A DNA stretch of 64,000 nucleotides from Dyadobacter sp. (lineage in GTDB: Bacteria; Bacteroidota; Bacteroidia; Cytophagales; Spirosomataceae). A program made the position numbers and the translations under genes. Each line of letters begins with the position of its first letter. Within the stretch, counting starts at the first letter, position 1. Positions 25,559 to 34,006 of the stretch are shown piece by piece. Location: the NCBI RefSeq assembly GCF_017744695.1, contig NZ_JAGIAS010000001.1, positions 1,331,013 through 1,395,012 on the forward strand. Direction: 5' to 3'. The notes under the pieces are model-generated. The model saw only the letters and a list, made by a program, of their open reading frames with translations. It did no database searches and was not told where the DNA came from.

Positions 25559-26193
25559 AGCGCATCGGTTGCTATGAGTGTTTTGTTTTTTAGCCGGAAA
25601 CTCTGGGATACGTGCAACCCTTCCTGCTCGAAAAGCTGGTGCGACGACAGCAGAAATGTGACGCCGTTGTGATGATATTCCTTAATCAATTCGAAAAGCA
25701 CTTCGCGGGCCTCGCGGTCGATGGTGATGAGCGGCTCGTCGAGAATAATGAGCGAAGGGTCACCCAGGAATGCCAGCAGCAGGGAAACCTTCTTCACCAT
25801 TCCGCTGGAACAGCTGCCGAACGGATTTTGAAGATAATTAATGCCGAATGCTTCAATGAGCTTTTCGCTTTGCTCGCGAGATGTTTTCTGCGCTTCGGCC
25901 ACAAAGGCGATCAAATCCGCAGGCGTCAGAAAGGAAGGGTAAAGCGGCTCGGCTTCCCCGAGGTTCAGGCGGAGACGGTATTCGACCGGGTCATTTTTCA
26001 GGTCATACTTATTATCAAGCCTCACACGCCCGTCAAATGGCAGCATCCCGGCCAGCGTCCTGAAAAGCGTCGACTTCCCCGCGCCGTTTTCTCCCTGTAT
26101 CCAGTAAATGCCCTTTTCAATTGCAAAAGACGGGATCGAAAGGATTTCCCGCTCGCCATACCGCTGCGTCAGCTGACTGATTTCCAATACCAT
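25555..26193 (-). CDS. ABC transporter ATP-binding protein
   Basis: 212 residues, a small ABC ATPase. Walker A is GENGAGKSTLF at about 34-44; the signature region reads GSCSSGMVKKVSLLLAF, a divergent LSGGQ, followed by Walker B LIILDEPLITID, then LLSSHQLFEQ as switch region. SLPS-type start: YGEREILSIPSFAIEKG. Likely works with the membrane protein that overlaps its 3' end, like CcmA- or export-type two-gene ABC systems. The upstream glycosyltransferase-like gene ends 15 bases before it. Confidence 0.92.
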   Translation of the reverse strand: MVLEISQLTQRYGEREILSIPSFAIEKGIYWIQGENGAGKSTLFRTLAGMLPFDGRVRLDNKYDLKNDPVEYRLRLNLGEAEPLYPSFLTPADLIAFVAEAQKTSREQSEKLIEAFGINYLQNPFGSCSSGMVKKVSLLLAFLGDPSLIILDEPLITIDREAREVLFELIKEYHHNGVTFLLSSHQLFEQEGLHVSQSFRLKNKTLIATDAL

Positions 26194-26208
26194 ATCGCAG
26201 AATGGCCG

Positions 26209-27198
26209 TTATGAGGGAACAATATTAAACTCGTCTTTAAGCACCTGCAATGCTACGGATTCTTCGTAACGGTAAAGTTCTTTATTGAAAAGCGCATTAT
26301 GACCTGCATTCTGCAAACTGATCCAGCTGTGCGTTGCGTACGGATCGTAGTTGAAATGTTTAAAACTATGGCCCGCATTGTTCATATCGGCAAACCATTT
26401 CACCCCCACATCCAGACGGTCGTAGGCCCCGAATGCCGCGCCTTTGCCCACCGGCATAGTGTCCTTTCGCGTTTTTTCGAGATCGATCATCGCCACATAT
26501 TCATTCAACCGGCATTCGGGCAAAGGCCATGGCGCAGCACGGTCGACCACGAGCTTGTACTCGCCCGTACGGGCTTGCGGATAGGTGGTAGCCAGCTGCA
26601 TCAGTTCCTGATAATCCGGCTTGTATTGCGTATATCTTTCAGAATCACACAGGCCCGCTTCTCTCGCAGGGCAAACCCAACATTGCCCGATACTGCCTAT
26701 GCCGGACGCATCGCCGATACCATTAATATACTCCCCTACCAGATCGCTTTTGAAATACACGTCATTATGGATCACAAGCAGGTACTTCTGGTCCGACTTC
26801 TCCCAGGCATACTGGTAGCGCACCGCATGCCGATACCGCTTGAAATTCAGCAAAAAATCGAATTTTACGTTCTTGGTCCAAAGCCAGACGTTAGGTTTAT
26901 AGTAGACGATCTTATCACCAAAATGATCAAAAATAAATTTGAAATTCGGTGGCTCCGGCTGCCTGGCTTCTTCTACAAAATAGATTTTATTGATCCATTG
27001 GTGCGAATGCTTCATGAGCGTTAGCAGTGTAATCGCCGTCTGATACGGCTTACCATAGGCATTGATCGCCACATCCACACGTGCTTTTGGAGAGTTCATC
27101 ATCGTGTATGTCTTTCTTTTTCCCAACAAGTAGCCAAAGGTTGCCATTAAATCAGAAACCACCTGTTTTTCGTTTGAAAAAATTAGTAAGTGTATCAA
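26209..27198 (-). CDS. Putative glycosyltransferase (GT-A-like)
   Basis: 329 residues from the first ATG; starts at 27147 or 27102 are also possible, and the conserved-looking body begins near residue 34 with VDVAINAYGKPYQTAITLL. LLVIHNDVYFKSDLVGEYI has the His-Asn-Asp pattern found in place of DxD in some GT-A enzymes, and CWVCPAREAGLC carries three cysteines. No signal peptide, so cytosolic. Family membership is by general appearance only. It heads an operon with the ABC ATPase and membrane protein, which may link it to surface-glycan export. Confidence 0.65.
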   Translation of the reverse strand: MIHLLIFSNEKQVVSDLMATFGYLLGKRKTYTMMNSPKARVDVAINAYGKPYQTAITLLTLMKHSHQWINKIYFVEEARQPEPPNFKFIFDHFGDKIVYYKPNVWLWTKNVKFDFLLNFKRYRHAVRYQYAWEKSDQKYLLVIHNDVYFKSDLVGEYINGIGDASGIGSIGQCWVCPAREAGLCDSERYTQYKPDYQELMQLATTYPQARTGEYKLVVDRAAPWPLPECRLNEYVAMIDLEKTRKDTMPVGKGAAFGAYDRLDVGVKWFADMNNAGHSFKHFNYDPYATHSWISLQNAGHNALFNKELYRYEESVALQVLKDEFNIVPS

Positions 27199-27292
27199 AG
27201 CCGCATTCTCGGTCGCTTCTCATGCGGTTCCTTACAAATATTTCAAAATAAGATACTTCGACGAACAGATCATACGAAATTTCATATTTTCA

Positions 27293-27323
27293 TTGATCAC
27301 AAATTTCGCGGGGCGTATATTTG
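27293..27323 (+). promoter_or_regulatory. Candidate promoter of the glycosylasparaginase-fucosidase unit
   Basis: TATATTTG (27316-27323) matches TAnnTTTG, and a TTG (27293-27295) lies 20 bases upstream as a partial -33 box. The ATG at 27401 is 77 bases downstream. Confidence 0.45.
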
Positions 27324-27400
27324 AAAAAATTTTAATTAATCCGCGGAATCATTTTTAAAATTTTACAAAACTACACTTACTATTCATAAACCCGGACACC

Positions 27401-28435
27401 ATGAACACCAACCGCCGCTCCTTCCTCCGCTTGTCGGCCTTCGCCCTGCCTTTCACGCGCATCAATCAATTGTTTGCCAAAACGCCCGTGGCCGGCGCCA
27501 GCGGTCCTGTGGTGATCTCCACCTGGGACAGCGGACAAATTTCAAACGCCGCCGCATGGCCGGTATTGGAAAAGGGAGGCCGTGCCCTCGACGCAGTGGA
27601 ACAAGCTGCGATCGCCATTGAAAACGATATCAATTGCTGCGTTGGCCTCGGTGGCAATCCCGACCGCGACGGACATGTGACGTTGGATGCATGTATTATG
27701 GATGAGAAGTCGAACTGCGGCTCGGTCGCATTCCTCGAAAGGATCAAACATCCGGTATCGGTGGCCCGCAAGCTCATGGAAACCACTCCGCACGTGTTTC
27801 TCGTAGGTGCCGGCGCACAGCAGTTTGCATTGGCGAATGGTTTCAAACTGGAATCCGGCAAACTTTCACCTGACGCGGAAAAAGAGTACAAGAAATGGCT
27901 CAAAAAGGCTGAATACAAGCCTGTTATCAATATCGAACACAAGCAATCGAAAGGCCACGGCCCATTTGCTCCTGCACGGCTGGACAACGGCGATTTCAAC
28001 CACGACACCATGGGTACCCTCGCATTGGATGCGCAAGGTAACCTTTCGGGCATGTGCACAACGAGCGGTATGGGGTTCAAAATGCGGGGCCGCGTGGGCG
28101 ACTCACCCATTATCGGCGCCGGGCTTTTTGTCGATAACGAAATCGGCGCGGCTACCTCGTCCGGTCAGGGCGAGGAAGTGATCCGCGTGGCCGGTACCCA
28201 TTTGGTGGTCGAGTTTATGCGCAATGGCTCCTCCCCTGAGGAAGCCTGCAAAAAAGCGGTGGAAAGAATTGTGAAACGTGACCCCGAGCGTGCCAAAACT
28301 TTCCAGGTGGGTTTTCTGGCCATCAACAAGCAAGGAGAAGTAGGTGCCTGGTCGGTACAACCCGGATTTTCCTATACCATCACGACCGGCGATGGCAAAG
28401 GCAAGGTTATCGAGTCGAAAAGCTATTTCGCGTAA
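27401..28435 (+). CDS. N4-(beta-N-acetylglucosaminyl)-L-asparaginase (glycosylasparaginase)
   Basis: 344 residues, an Ntn hydrolase that releases Asn from GlcNAc-Asn, the stub of N-glycoproteins. NTNRRSFLRLSAFALPF is a Tat-like leader. VGLGGNPDRDGHVTLDACIM is a family motif. The autocleavage site is HDTMGTLALD with Thr203 as the new N-terminal nucleophile, followed by MCTTSGMGFKMRGRVGDSP and GAATSSGQGEEV, matching the Elizabethkingia enzyme type. It lies 38 bases before a GH29 fucosidase, likely one transcript, which suggests stepwise degradation of fucosylated N-glycan cores. Isoaspartyl peptidase is a less likely alternative. Confidence 0.93.
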   Translation: MNTNRRSFLRLSAFALPFTRINQLFAKTPVAGASGPVVISTWDSGQISNAAAWPVLEKGGRALDAVEQAAIAIENDINCCVGLGGNPDRDGHVTLDACIMDEKSNCGSVAFLERIKHPVSVARKLMETTPHVFLVGAGAQQFALANGFKLESGKLSPDAEKEYKKWLKKAEYKPVINIEHKQSKGHGPFAPARLDNGDFNHDTMGTLALDAQGNLSGMCTTSGMGFKMRGRVGDSPIIGAGLFVDNEIGAATSSGQGEEVIRVAGTHLVVEFMRNGSSPEEACKKAVERIVKRDPERAKTFQVGFLAINKQGEVGAWSVQPGFSYTITTGDGKGKVIESKSYFA

Positions 28436-28473
28436 ACCCGCATACAGTATTTACCAAACACTTAACCATTACA

Positions 28474-29895
28474 ATGAACCTCAAATCGACAGCGGCCCTC
28501 CTGGCAGGACTGCTATGGGCTTCCGGATCGTATGCACAGCAGCATTCGGAGCAAAATCACTCCAAATACGTTGCCCCTGCCGACCCGCTCGTGCAGCAAA
28601 AGCTTTCCAAATGGCAGGACATTAAATTCGGCTTGCTGATGCACTGGGGAACATATAGCCAATGGGGCATTGTGGAATCATGGTCGCTATGTCCGGAGGA
28701 TGAAGGCTGGTGCGAGCGCCGCGGGCCGCATGCTCACGATTGGTTCGAATATAAGAAGGCTTACGAGGACATCGCCAAAACCTTCAACCCGGTCAAGTTC
28801 AACCCGGAGCGCTGGGCAAAGGCAGCCAAGGGCGCAGGTATGAAATATGTAGTATTCACGACCAAGCACCACGACGGCTTTTCGATGTTCGATTCGAAAT
28901 ACACCGACTACAAGATCACCAACACGCCATTCAAAACCAACCCGAAAGCGAACGTTACCAAGGAAGTACTCGCCGCATTCCGCAATGAGGGCTTCATGAC
29001 AGGCACCTATTTCTCGAAACCCGACTGGCATACAGACTCCTACTGGTGGCCGTATTTCCCGCCAAAGGATCGAAATGTTTCCTACGACCCCAAAAAGCGC
29101 CCCGAAATCTGGAACAAGTTCAAAGACTTTACCTACAACCAGATCGAAGAGCTGATGTCCGATTATGGTTCGGTAGACATTCTGTGGCTTGACGGCGGCT
29201 GGGTACGCCCGTTCAGCAGCATCGATACAACCATCAGCTGGCAGAAAACGATTCCTTACGACCAGGACATCGATATGGCGCGCATTGCTAAAATGGCCCG
29301 CTCGCATCAGCCCGGCCTGCTCGTGGTAGACCGTACGGTTACCGGCGAATTCGAGAACTATGTAACACCCGAGCAATCGATCCCCGATCATTATATGTCC
29401 ATTCCATGGGAATCCTGCATGACAATGGGCGACTCGTGGTCTTACATTCCGAAAGAGAATTTCAAATCGACCCAGAAACTGGTCCATACCCTCGTTGATA
29501 TTGTTGCAAAAGGCGGTAACCTCCTCCTCAACGTGGCTCCCGGTCCTGACGGCGAATGGCACGAAGAAGCCTACGCGCGCCTGGAAGAAATGGGTAAATG
29601 GATGAATGTAAATGGTGTCGGTATCTACGAAACCAAGCCACTGGCCCCATACCGCGCCGGCAAATGGGCTTACACCAAAAAAGGCACAACCACCTATGCG
29701 TTCTATCTGGCCGAAGCTGGCGAAAAGCTGCCCGCAAGCCTGAAACCGGAAGGTCTGGAAATACCGGCAAAAGCAAAAATCACATTTGCCGGTAATAAAA
29801 AGGCATTGAAAGTGAAGAACGGAGCGATTGAGCTACCCGCAAAAACCGTCGCAGACGTTGGTACACAACCTGCTTACTTATTTGTGATTAATTAG
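28474..29895 (+). CDS. Exported GH29 alpha-L-fucosidase
   Basis: 473 residues. Signal peptide 1-22 (LLAGLLWASGSYAQ). GH29 core: FGLLMHWGTYSQWGIVESW, YVVFTTKHHDGFSMFDSK and DILWLDGGWVRP with the catalytic nucleophile Asp240; EQSIPDHYMSIPWESCMTM and GGNLLLNVAPGPDGEWHEEA follow. A short beta-domain makes up the last 80 residues. It hydrolyses terminal alpha-L-fucose, presumably from glycoprotein glycans given the glycosylasparaginase just upstream. Its stop overlaps the end of a tiny minus-strand frame. Confidence 0.95.
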   Translation: MNLKSTAALLAGLLWASGSYAQQHSEQNHSKYVAPADPLVQQKLSKWQDIKFGLLMHWGTYSQWGIVESWSLCPEDEGWCERRGPHAHDWFEYKKAYEDIAKTFNPVKFNPERWAKAAKGAGMKYVVFTTKHHDGFSMFDSKYTDYKITNTPFKTNPKANVTKEVLAAFRNEGFMTGTYFSKPDWHTDSYWWPYFPPKDRNVSYDPKKRPEIWNKFKDFTYNQIEELMSDYGSVDILWLDGGWVRPFSSIDTTISWQKTIPYDQDIDMARIAKMARSHQPGLLVVDRTVTGEFENYVTPEQSIPDHYMSIPWESCMTMGDSWSYIPKENFKSTQKLVHTLVDIVAKGGNLLLNVAPGPDGEWHEEAYARLEEMGKWMNVNGVGIYETKPLAPYRAGKWAYTKKGTTTYAFYLAEAGEKLPASLKPEGLEIPAKAKITFAGNKKALKVKNGAIELPAKTVADVGTQPAYLFVIN

Positions 29896-29993
29896 GATTT
29901 CGGCGGAAACGACTTATACATTTCGCCCCGGTTCAAAACACGTAAAAAGGTAACGCCGGGGTGAATGTACCTGCTGACGAAAAATACTACCAT
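29892..29993 (-). CDS. Short open frame overlapping the HTH gene stop
   Basis: 33 codons from an ATG at 29993 that overlaps the HTH gene stop by seven bases (29987-29993), ending opposite the fucosidase stop. It reads MVVFFVSRYIHPGVTFLRV and goes on to end YKSFPPKS. I recognise no family. The position, coupled to an antitoxin-like HTH gene, would fit a toxin remnant or microprotein, but chance is a real alternative. Confidence 0.25.
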   Translation of the reverse strand: MVVFFVSRYIHPGVTFLRVLNRGEMYKSFPPKS

Positions 29994-30274
29994 CCCATTT
30001 CCTTTTTCAGGTCAGAGACCGGGAGTCTGGGCTCGTCTTTTTCGGCACGCATCAGTTCAAGCAAGAAATAGTCGTTCAGTTTTTCGTTTTCGATGATGGA
30101 CAGGATTTGCAGCATTTCGTTTTCGCTCCAATTACCACGTTGCTTCTTGACACTGAACGTCGGCGCCGGAATCCCGATCTGCTCAGCCAGGTAGGCATTT
30201 TTATAACCTGATTTATTGATCAAAGATGCCATGCTCTTTTTCAAAGCGATATAATTCTCAACGATATTCAACAT
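29987..30274 (-). CDS. Small HTH DNA-binding protein, antitoxin-like
   Basis: 95 residues. A helix-turn-helix is visible at about 22-45: SGYKNAYLAEQIGIPAPTFS, where the protein alternates the XRE-type turn AEQIGIP with a recognition helix. The rest is helical and charged (WSENEMLQILSIIENEKL) and ends LPVSDLKKEMGW. The size and single HTH suit an antitoxin or local repressor, but no recognisable toxin lies downstream. It stands between two fucosidase genes on the opposite strand and diverges from the second one, so it might regulate that gene. Confidence 0.75.
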   Translation of the reverse strand: MLNIVENYIALKKSMASLINKSGYKNAYLAEQIGIPAPTFSVKKQRGNWSENEMLQILSIIENEKLNDYFLLELMRAEKDEPRLPVSDLKKEMGW

Positions 30275-30490
30275 AACGATCTTGATTTTGCAAGAAGTTG
30301 ATATTTCTATTTTCTAAATTAAAATTAAGCTTTTTGTTATGTTGTATCAAGTTTTCAACCAATACATATTAATGAGCCTATGGTGATCAGAGAGGAACAT
30401 AAGCAAAAAATTTGTGAACTCTTTTAAAAAAACGATCTTCACTTTCAATTTGCATCACCCCTGTCTGTATCATCAGAAACACCTTTTCAA

Positions 30491-31954
30491 ATGATCAAAA
30501 AAATATCCGGTCTCCTCTGCCTGACGGCGTCGATCGCTTTTGCCCAAACTCCTCCGAAACCTTACGGTGCACTGCCGGCAGCGCGTCAGATCGCATGGCA
30601 CGAAACCGAAGTGTACGGTATCATGCACTTCACGCCTACCACATTCGAAAACAAGGAATGGGGCTATGGCGATGCAGATCCCAAAACTTTCAACCCAACC
30701 GATTTCAATGCCGACCAGATCGTACAAGCTGCAAAAGCGGGCGGGCTGCGCGGAATTGTCCTTGTCGCGAAACACCACGACGGCTTTTGCCTCTGGCCGA
30801 CCAAAACGACTGACTACAATATCACCAAAAGCCCGTTCCGTGGCGGCAAAGGCGACCTCGTGCGTGAGGTGGCGGACGCAGCACGCAAACATGGGCTAAA
30901 ATTCGGGGTGTACTGCTCGCCCTGGGACCGCAATAATGCCAAGTATGGCACGCCGGAATATATTAAGATCTACCGCGAGCAGCTCCGCGAGTTGTACACC
31001 AACTACGGTGACCTGTTTATGTCGTGGCACGACGGCGCAAATGGCGGCGACGGCTACTATGGCGGCGCCAGAGAAAAGCGTTCGATCGATAACACCACCT
31101 ACTATCAGTGGGATTCGACCTGGACCAATTATACCCGCAAGTTGCAACCGAATGCCAGTATTTTCAGCGACATCGGCTGGGACGTGCGCTGGGCAGGCAA
31201 CGAGGACGGCAGCGTAAACCCTACTTCATGGGCGACGCTTACACCGAAGCCATCCGAGGGGCAGAATGTAGCGGTACCAGGCCAGGCCAATGCCACCGAA
31301 AACCCAGGCGGTACCCGCGGCGGAAAGTTCTGGATACCGGCGGAATGCGATGTGCCATTGCGCAAAGGATGGTTTTACCATGCCAACGAGAAGCCCAAAA
31401 CACCGGAAAAGCTTTTCGACCTCTATCTGAAAAGTGTGGGACGCGGCGCAGCCCTGGACCTAGGTCTTGCACCCGATACCCGCGGTCAGTTGCATAACGA
31501 CGATGTAGCGGCGCTCAAAACATTCGGCGACCATGTCAAAAATACCTTTGCGACAAATCTCATCGGGCGGGCCTCCTCAAAAGCGGTAAATGTCCGTGGT
31601 TACAACTCCGTTTACAGTGCCAAAAACCTGCTCGACGGCAAAACTGATACTTACTGGGCAACCGACGACGATTTCAAAACCCCGGAAGTAGTCATTGAAA
31701 TGAACCAGCCGGTCGTGTTTGACATCATCAGCTTGCAGGAGTATATCAAGCTCGGCCAGCGCATTGAGGAATTCGCTGTCGATGCATGGATCGGAAACGA
31801 ATGGAAGGAAGTGTACAAGGGCACCAGCGTAGGGGCGAAGCGCATCGCAAAGCTCGACGTGCCGATCACCTCCAACAAAGTACGTCTCCGCATCACCAAA
31901 TCGCCGGTAAGCATTGCGATCAGCGAGTTTGGGGTTTATAAGGATACGGAATAG
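30491..31954 (+). CDS. GH29 alpha-L-fucosidase with C-terminal F5/8C (discoidin) domain
   Basis: 487 residues. Signal peptide 1-19 (MIKKISGLLCLTASIAFAQ). GH29 core: EVYGIMHFTPTTFENKEWG, GIVLVAKHHDGFCLWPTK, LKFGVYCSPWDRN and DLFMSWHDGANGG with nucleophile Asp181. About 350-480 is a discoidin-like CBM32 module (NLLDGKTDTYWATDDD, VFDIISLQEYIKLGQRI). The subtype differs from the upstream fucosidase (WHDGA versus WLDGG at the nucleophile), so linkage preference probably differs. It diverges from the HTH gene and ends at a terminator shared with GH76. Confidence 0.94.
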   Translation: MIKKISGLLCLTASIAFAQTPPKPYGALPAARQIAWHETEVYGIMHFTPTTFENKEWGYGDADPKTFNPTDFNADQIVQAAKAGGLRGIVLVAKHHDGFCLWPTKTTDYNITKSPFRGGKGDLVREVADAARKHGLKFGVYCSPWDRNNAKYGTPEYIKIYREQLRELYTNYGDLFMSWHDGANGGDGYYGGAREKRSIDNTTYYQWDSTWTNYTRKLQPNASIFSDIGWDVRWAGNEDGSVNPTSWATLTPKPSEGQNVAVPGQANATENPGGTRGGKFWIPAECDVPLRKGWFYHANEKPKTPEKLFDLYLKSVGRGAALDLGLAPDTRGQLHNDDVAALKTFGDHVKNTFATNLIGRASSKAVNVRGYNSVYSAKNLLDGKTDTYWATDDDFKTPEVVIEMNQPVVFDIISLQEYIKLGQRIEEFAVDAWIGNEWKEVYKGTSVGAKRIAKLDVPITSNKVRLRITKSPVSIAISEFGVYKDTE

Positions 31955-31970
31955 CAGCGATAACAAAATA

Positions 31971-32007
31971 AAAGAGGGCCGGAACTTGATAGTTTCGGCC
32001 CTCTTTG
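31971..32007. terminator. Bidirectional terminator between GH29 and GH76 genes
   Basis: AAAGAGGGCCG pairs with CGGCCCTCTTT around a loop of about 15 bases; A/T-rich flanks on both sides let it serve both convergent genes. Confidence 0.85.
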
Positions 32008-32021
32008 TTTACAACCTGATA

Positions 32022-33101
32022 TTACTCCTTCGCCAGCCGCTCCAACCTTGCATACATTTCCAGCATCGCGCCCTGATCGATGAGCGTTTTTACCGGTTTG
32101 CGGCCGAGAAGGTTTTTGCCGTCACGTTCTTCTTTCCAGATTCGTTCGGCATCGGCGATGAAGATTTGATAGTCCCCCGCCTGCGGGTCGATTTTGTAAA
32201 GTTCTTCAAAACCGCGTAACAGCACCACATTGAACCAATAATTGTCCGGCAGCTTGTTGTTCTTGTAGAAATGCCTTTTTGAACCGTCTGCCAATGCTTT
32301 CGCTTCGTCCAGGTATTCCTTTTTACCGGTGATATTATGCAGCAAAACCGCGGATTGCAGCATGGTACCGGTGTTATACGAGTACTTGGCTGAGTCAATT
32401 TTCAACGACGGGACTTTGATGGCGTCATAATACGTCCCATCGCTGGCGCGCAGGTTCTTTTTGGTCCAATCGTATAGGTTAATCGCTGTTTTGAGATATT
32501 CCGGCTCCTTTTTGATCTGGTACAACTGCAAAGCCACGAGTATTCCAGGCCCATTCGAACAGGTATTTTTCGTATTCTTTTCATCCTCCTTCCAATAGAG
32601 GCCGCCGCCCGCCTGATCGTCGTAGCCGGTCATCATAAACCGGTAAATTTCCTCCGCGATGCTCAGGTAGTCCTTCTCGCCTGTGCGGTTGTACGCATCC
32701 AGGCACGCGATCGCGATCCATTGGTTGTCGTCATAAAACCGGGAGTCCTTTTGTTCGCTCGTCACATACGCCTGATACCCCGGCGCAGGTGCGCTGGTGT
32801 TGTAATACTGGCGGATGGCCCCCAAAATCGGTTTCATATATTGCTTACCCGGGCTCACTGCTTCCGATTCGGTCGCTGCTTGGAGCAATGCGCAAAGCGG
32901 CCACAGATAGGAATGCGGCTTCTCGTTCTTGCCATTTGTTTCAATAAAAAGGCCTGTCGACGACTCGTAAAAGACACCCTCAATGTTGTGAAGAATTTGT
33001 CCGCGGCGCGATTTATAGTCGGGCGCGGCGGATTGCGACACGGCGAGGTCGAAGCGGGCAATGCCGAGTAAAACCAGCGCCGTTGTGTACATACTTTTCA
33101 T
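32022..33101 (-). CDS. GH76-family hydrolase (alpha-mannanase-like)
   Basis: 359 residues. Signal peptide about 1-22. An (alpha/alpha)6-barrel with FYDDNQWIAIACLDAYNRTG, where the paired Asp-Asp is the GH76 catalytic motif, then GGGLYWKEDEKNTKNTCSNG and YSYNTGTMLQSAVLLHNITG. GH76 enzymes cut alpha-1,6-mannan, as in fungal cell-wall mannan, or related glycans. With two fucosidases and glycosylasparaginase nearby it fits a glycoprotein-glycan block. It is monocistronic on the minus strand. Confidence 0.88.
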   Translation of the reverse strand: MKSMYTTALVLLGIARFDLAVSQSAAPDYKSRRGQILHNIEGVFYESSTGLFIETNGKNEKPHSYLWPLCALLQAATESEAVSPGKQYMKPILGAIRQYYNTSAPAPGYQAYVTSEQKDSRFYDDNQWIAIACLDAYNRTGEKDYLSIAEEIYRFMMTGYDDQAGGGLYWKEDEKNTKNTCSNGPGILVALQLYQIKKEPEYLKTAINLYDWTKKNLRASDGTYYDAIKVPSLKIDSAKYSYNTGTMLQSAVLLHNITGKKEYLDEAKALADGSKRHFYKNNKLPDNYWFNVVLLRGFEELYKIDPQAGDYQIFIADAERIWKEERDGKNLLGRKPVKTLIDQGAMLEMYARLERLAKE

Positions 33102-33255
33102 AAAATTATTTCGGTTTTTGAGTAGAAGGACGCCCTGAGAGGTTCTCTACTTGAAAGATCCTCTTCAAAATTGCCGGTTTAAAAATCCGAATAAACGGCT
33201 TTCTGGTAAAATAGAATAATAAAATTTGGTTATTCCAATAATATACAAAACACTA

Positions 33256-33286
33256 TTTCATATCCGGATCGCACCACCTATTTTTG
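33256..33286 (+). promoter_or_regulatory. Candidate promoter of the ECF sigma gene
   Basis: TTTC (33256-33259), 19 bases, then TATTTTTG (33279-33286): three of four -33 bases and a full -7 match at ideal spacing. The sigma start codon is 32 bases downstream. Confidence 0.5.
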
Positions 33287-33317
33287 ATTAAATCCCCCAT
33301 TAACCTGACTAACCTTT

Positions 33318-33929
33318 TTGGCTGCATTGGACAAACATACCGACGATGCCGTGCTTTGGAATTCGTTCCGTGGTGGGGACGAGCACGCATATACGGAGCT
33401 TGCGAGGCGCTATTACCGGACACTTTTTCAGTATGGCCAGCGGTTCACGCCCAATATGCAGTTGATCGAAGATGTGATCCAGGATCTGCTGATACATTTA
33501 TGGCTTCACCGCACTACCATCAATGAGACTCCTTCAGTGAAGTTTTACCTTATCAAGGCATTCCGGCACCGGATGCTGAAAACGATCAAACCGCTCTCAG
33601 AGGAAACCTCACTGACCGACGGATGCGATAACCTCCTGTCCGAATTTTCGAGCGAGGACAACTGGATTGACCGCGAAAACGATCTGGCGCTGAAAAAACA
33701 GGTCCGCACAGCCATCCACCAGCTACCGGCGCGTCAGCAGGAAGTTATTTACCTGCGTTTTTTTCAAAACCTGATGCCCGAGGAAATAGCCGGGCTTCTG
33801 GCAATCAATGCACAATCGGTCAGCAATATCATCCAGCGGGCATTGTCCAATCTACGCGGACTGTGGCGTACGCCCCCTTCCATTTCAGTTATTTTTTGCT
33901 CTTTTTGCCAAATTTCCTCCTGGCTCTGA
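33318..33929 (+). CDS. ECF RNA polymerase sigma factor
   Basis: 203 residues with a TTG start at 33318; the first in-frame ATG would remove half of region 2, so TTG is preferred. Region 2 at about 20-90 (AYTELARRYYRTLFQYGQRF, IEDVIQDLLIHLWLHR) and region 4 at about 120-175 (LPARQQEVIYLRFFQNLMPEEIA in two parts, then a helix-turn-helix with NAQSVSNIIQRALSNLR). The last 20 residues (PSISVIFCSFCQISSWL) are hydrophobic and unusual. With the FecR anti-sigma next door and an STN-bearing SusC it forms a cell-surface signalling switch. Confidence 0.93.
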   Translation: MAALDKHTDDAVLWNSFRGGDEHAYTELARRYYRTLFQYGQRFTPNMQLIEDVIQDLLIHLWLHRTTINETPSVKFYLIKAFRHRMLKTIKPLSEETSLTDGCDNLLSEFSSEDNWIDRENDLALKKQVRTAIHQLPARQQEVIYLRFFQNLMPEEIAGLLAINAQSVSNIIQRALSNLRGLWRTPPSISVIFCSFCQISSWL

Positions 33930-34006
33930 TTTAGTTTTAAAAATTTTTAATCCAAAGCGAGTATTCCGGCGGAATAAACGGATAATGCATAAAAGCGCGT
34001 TACTCC

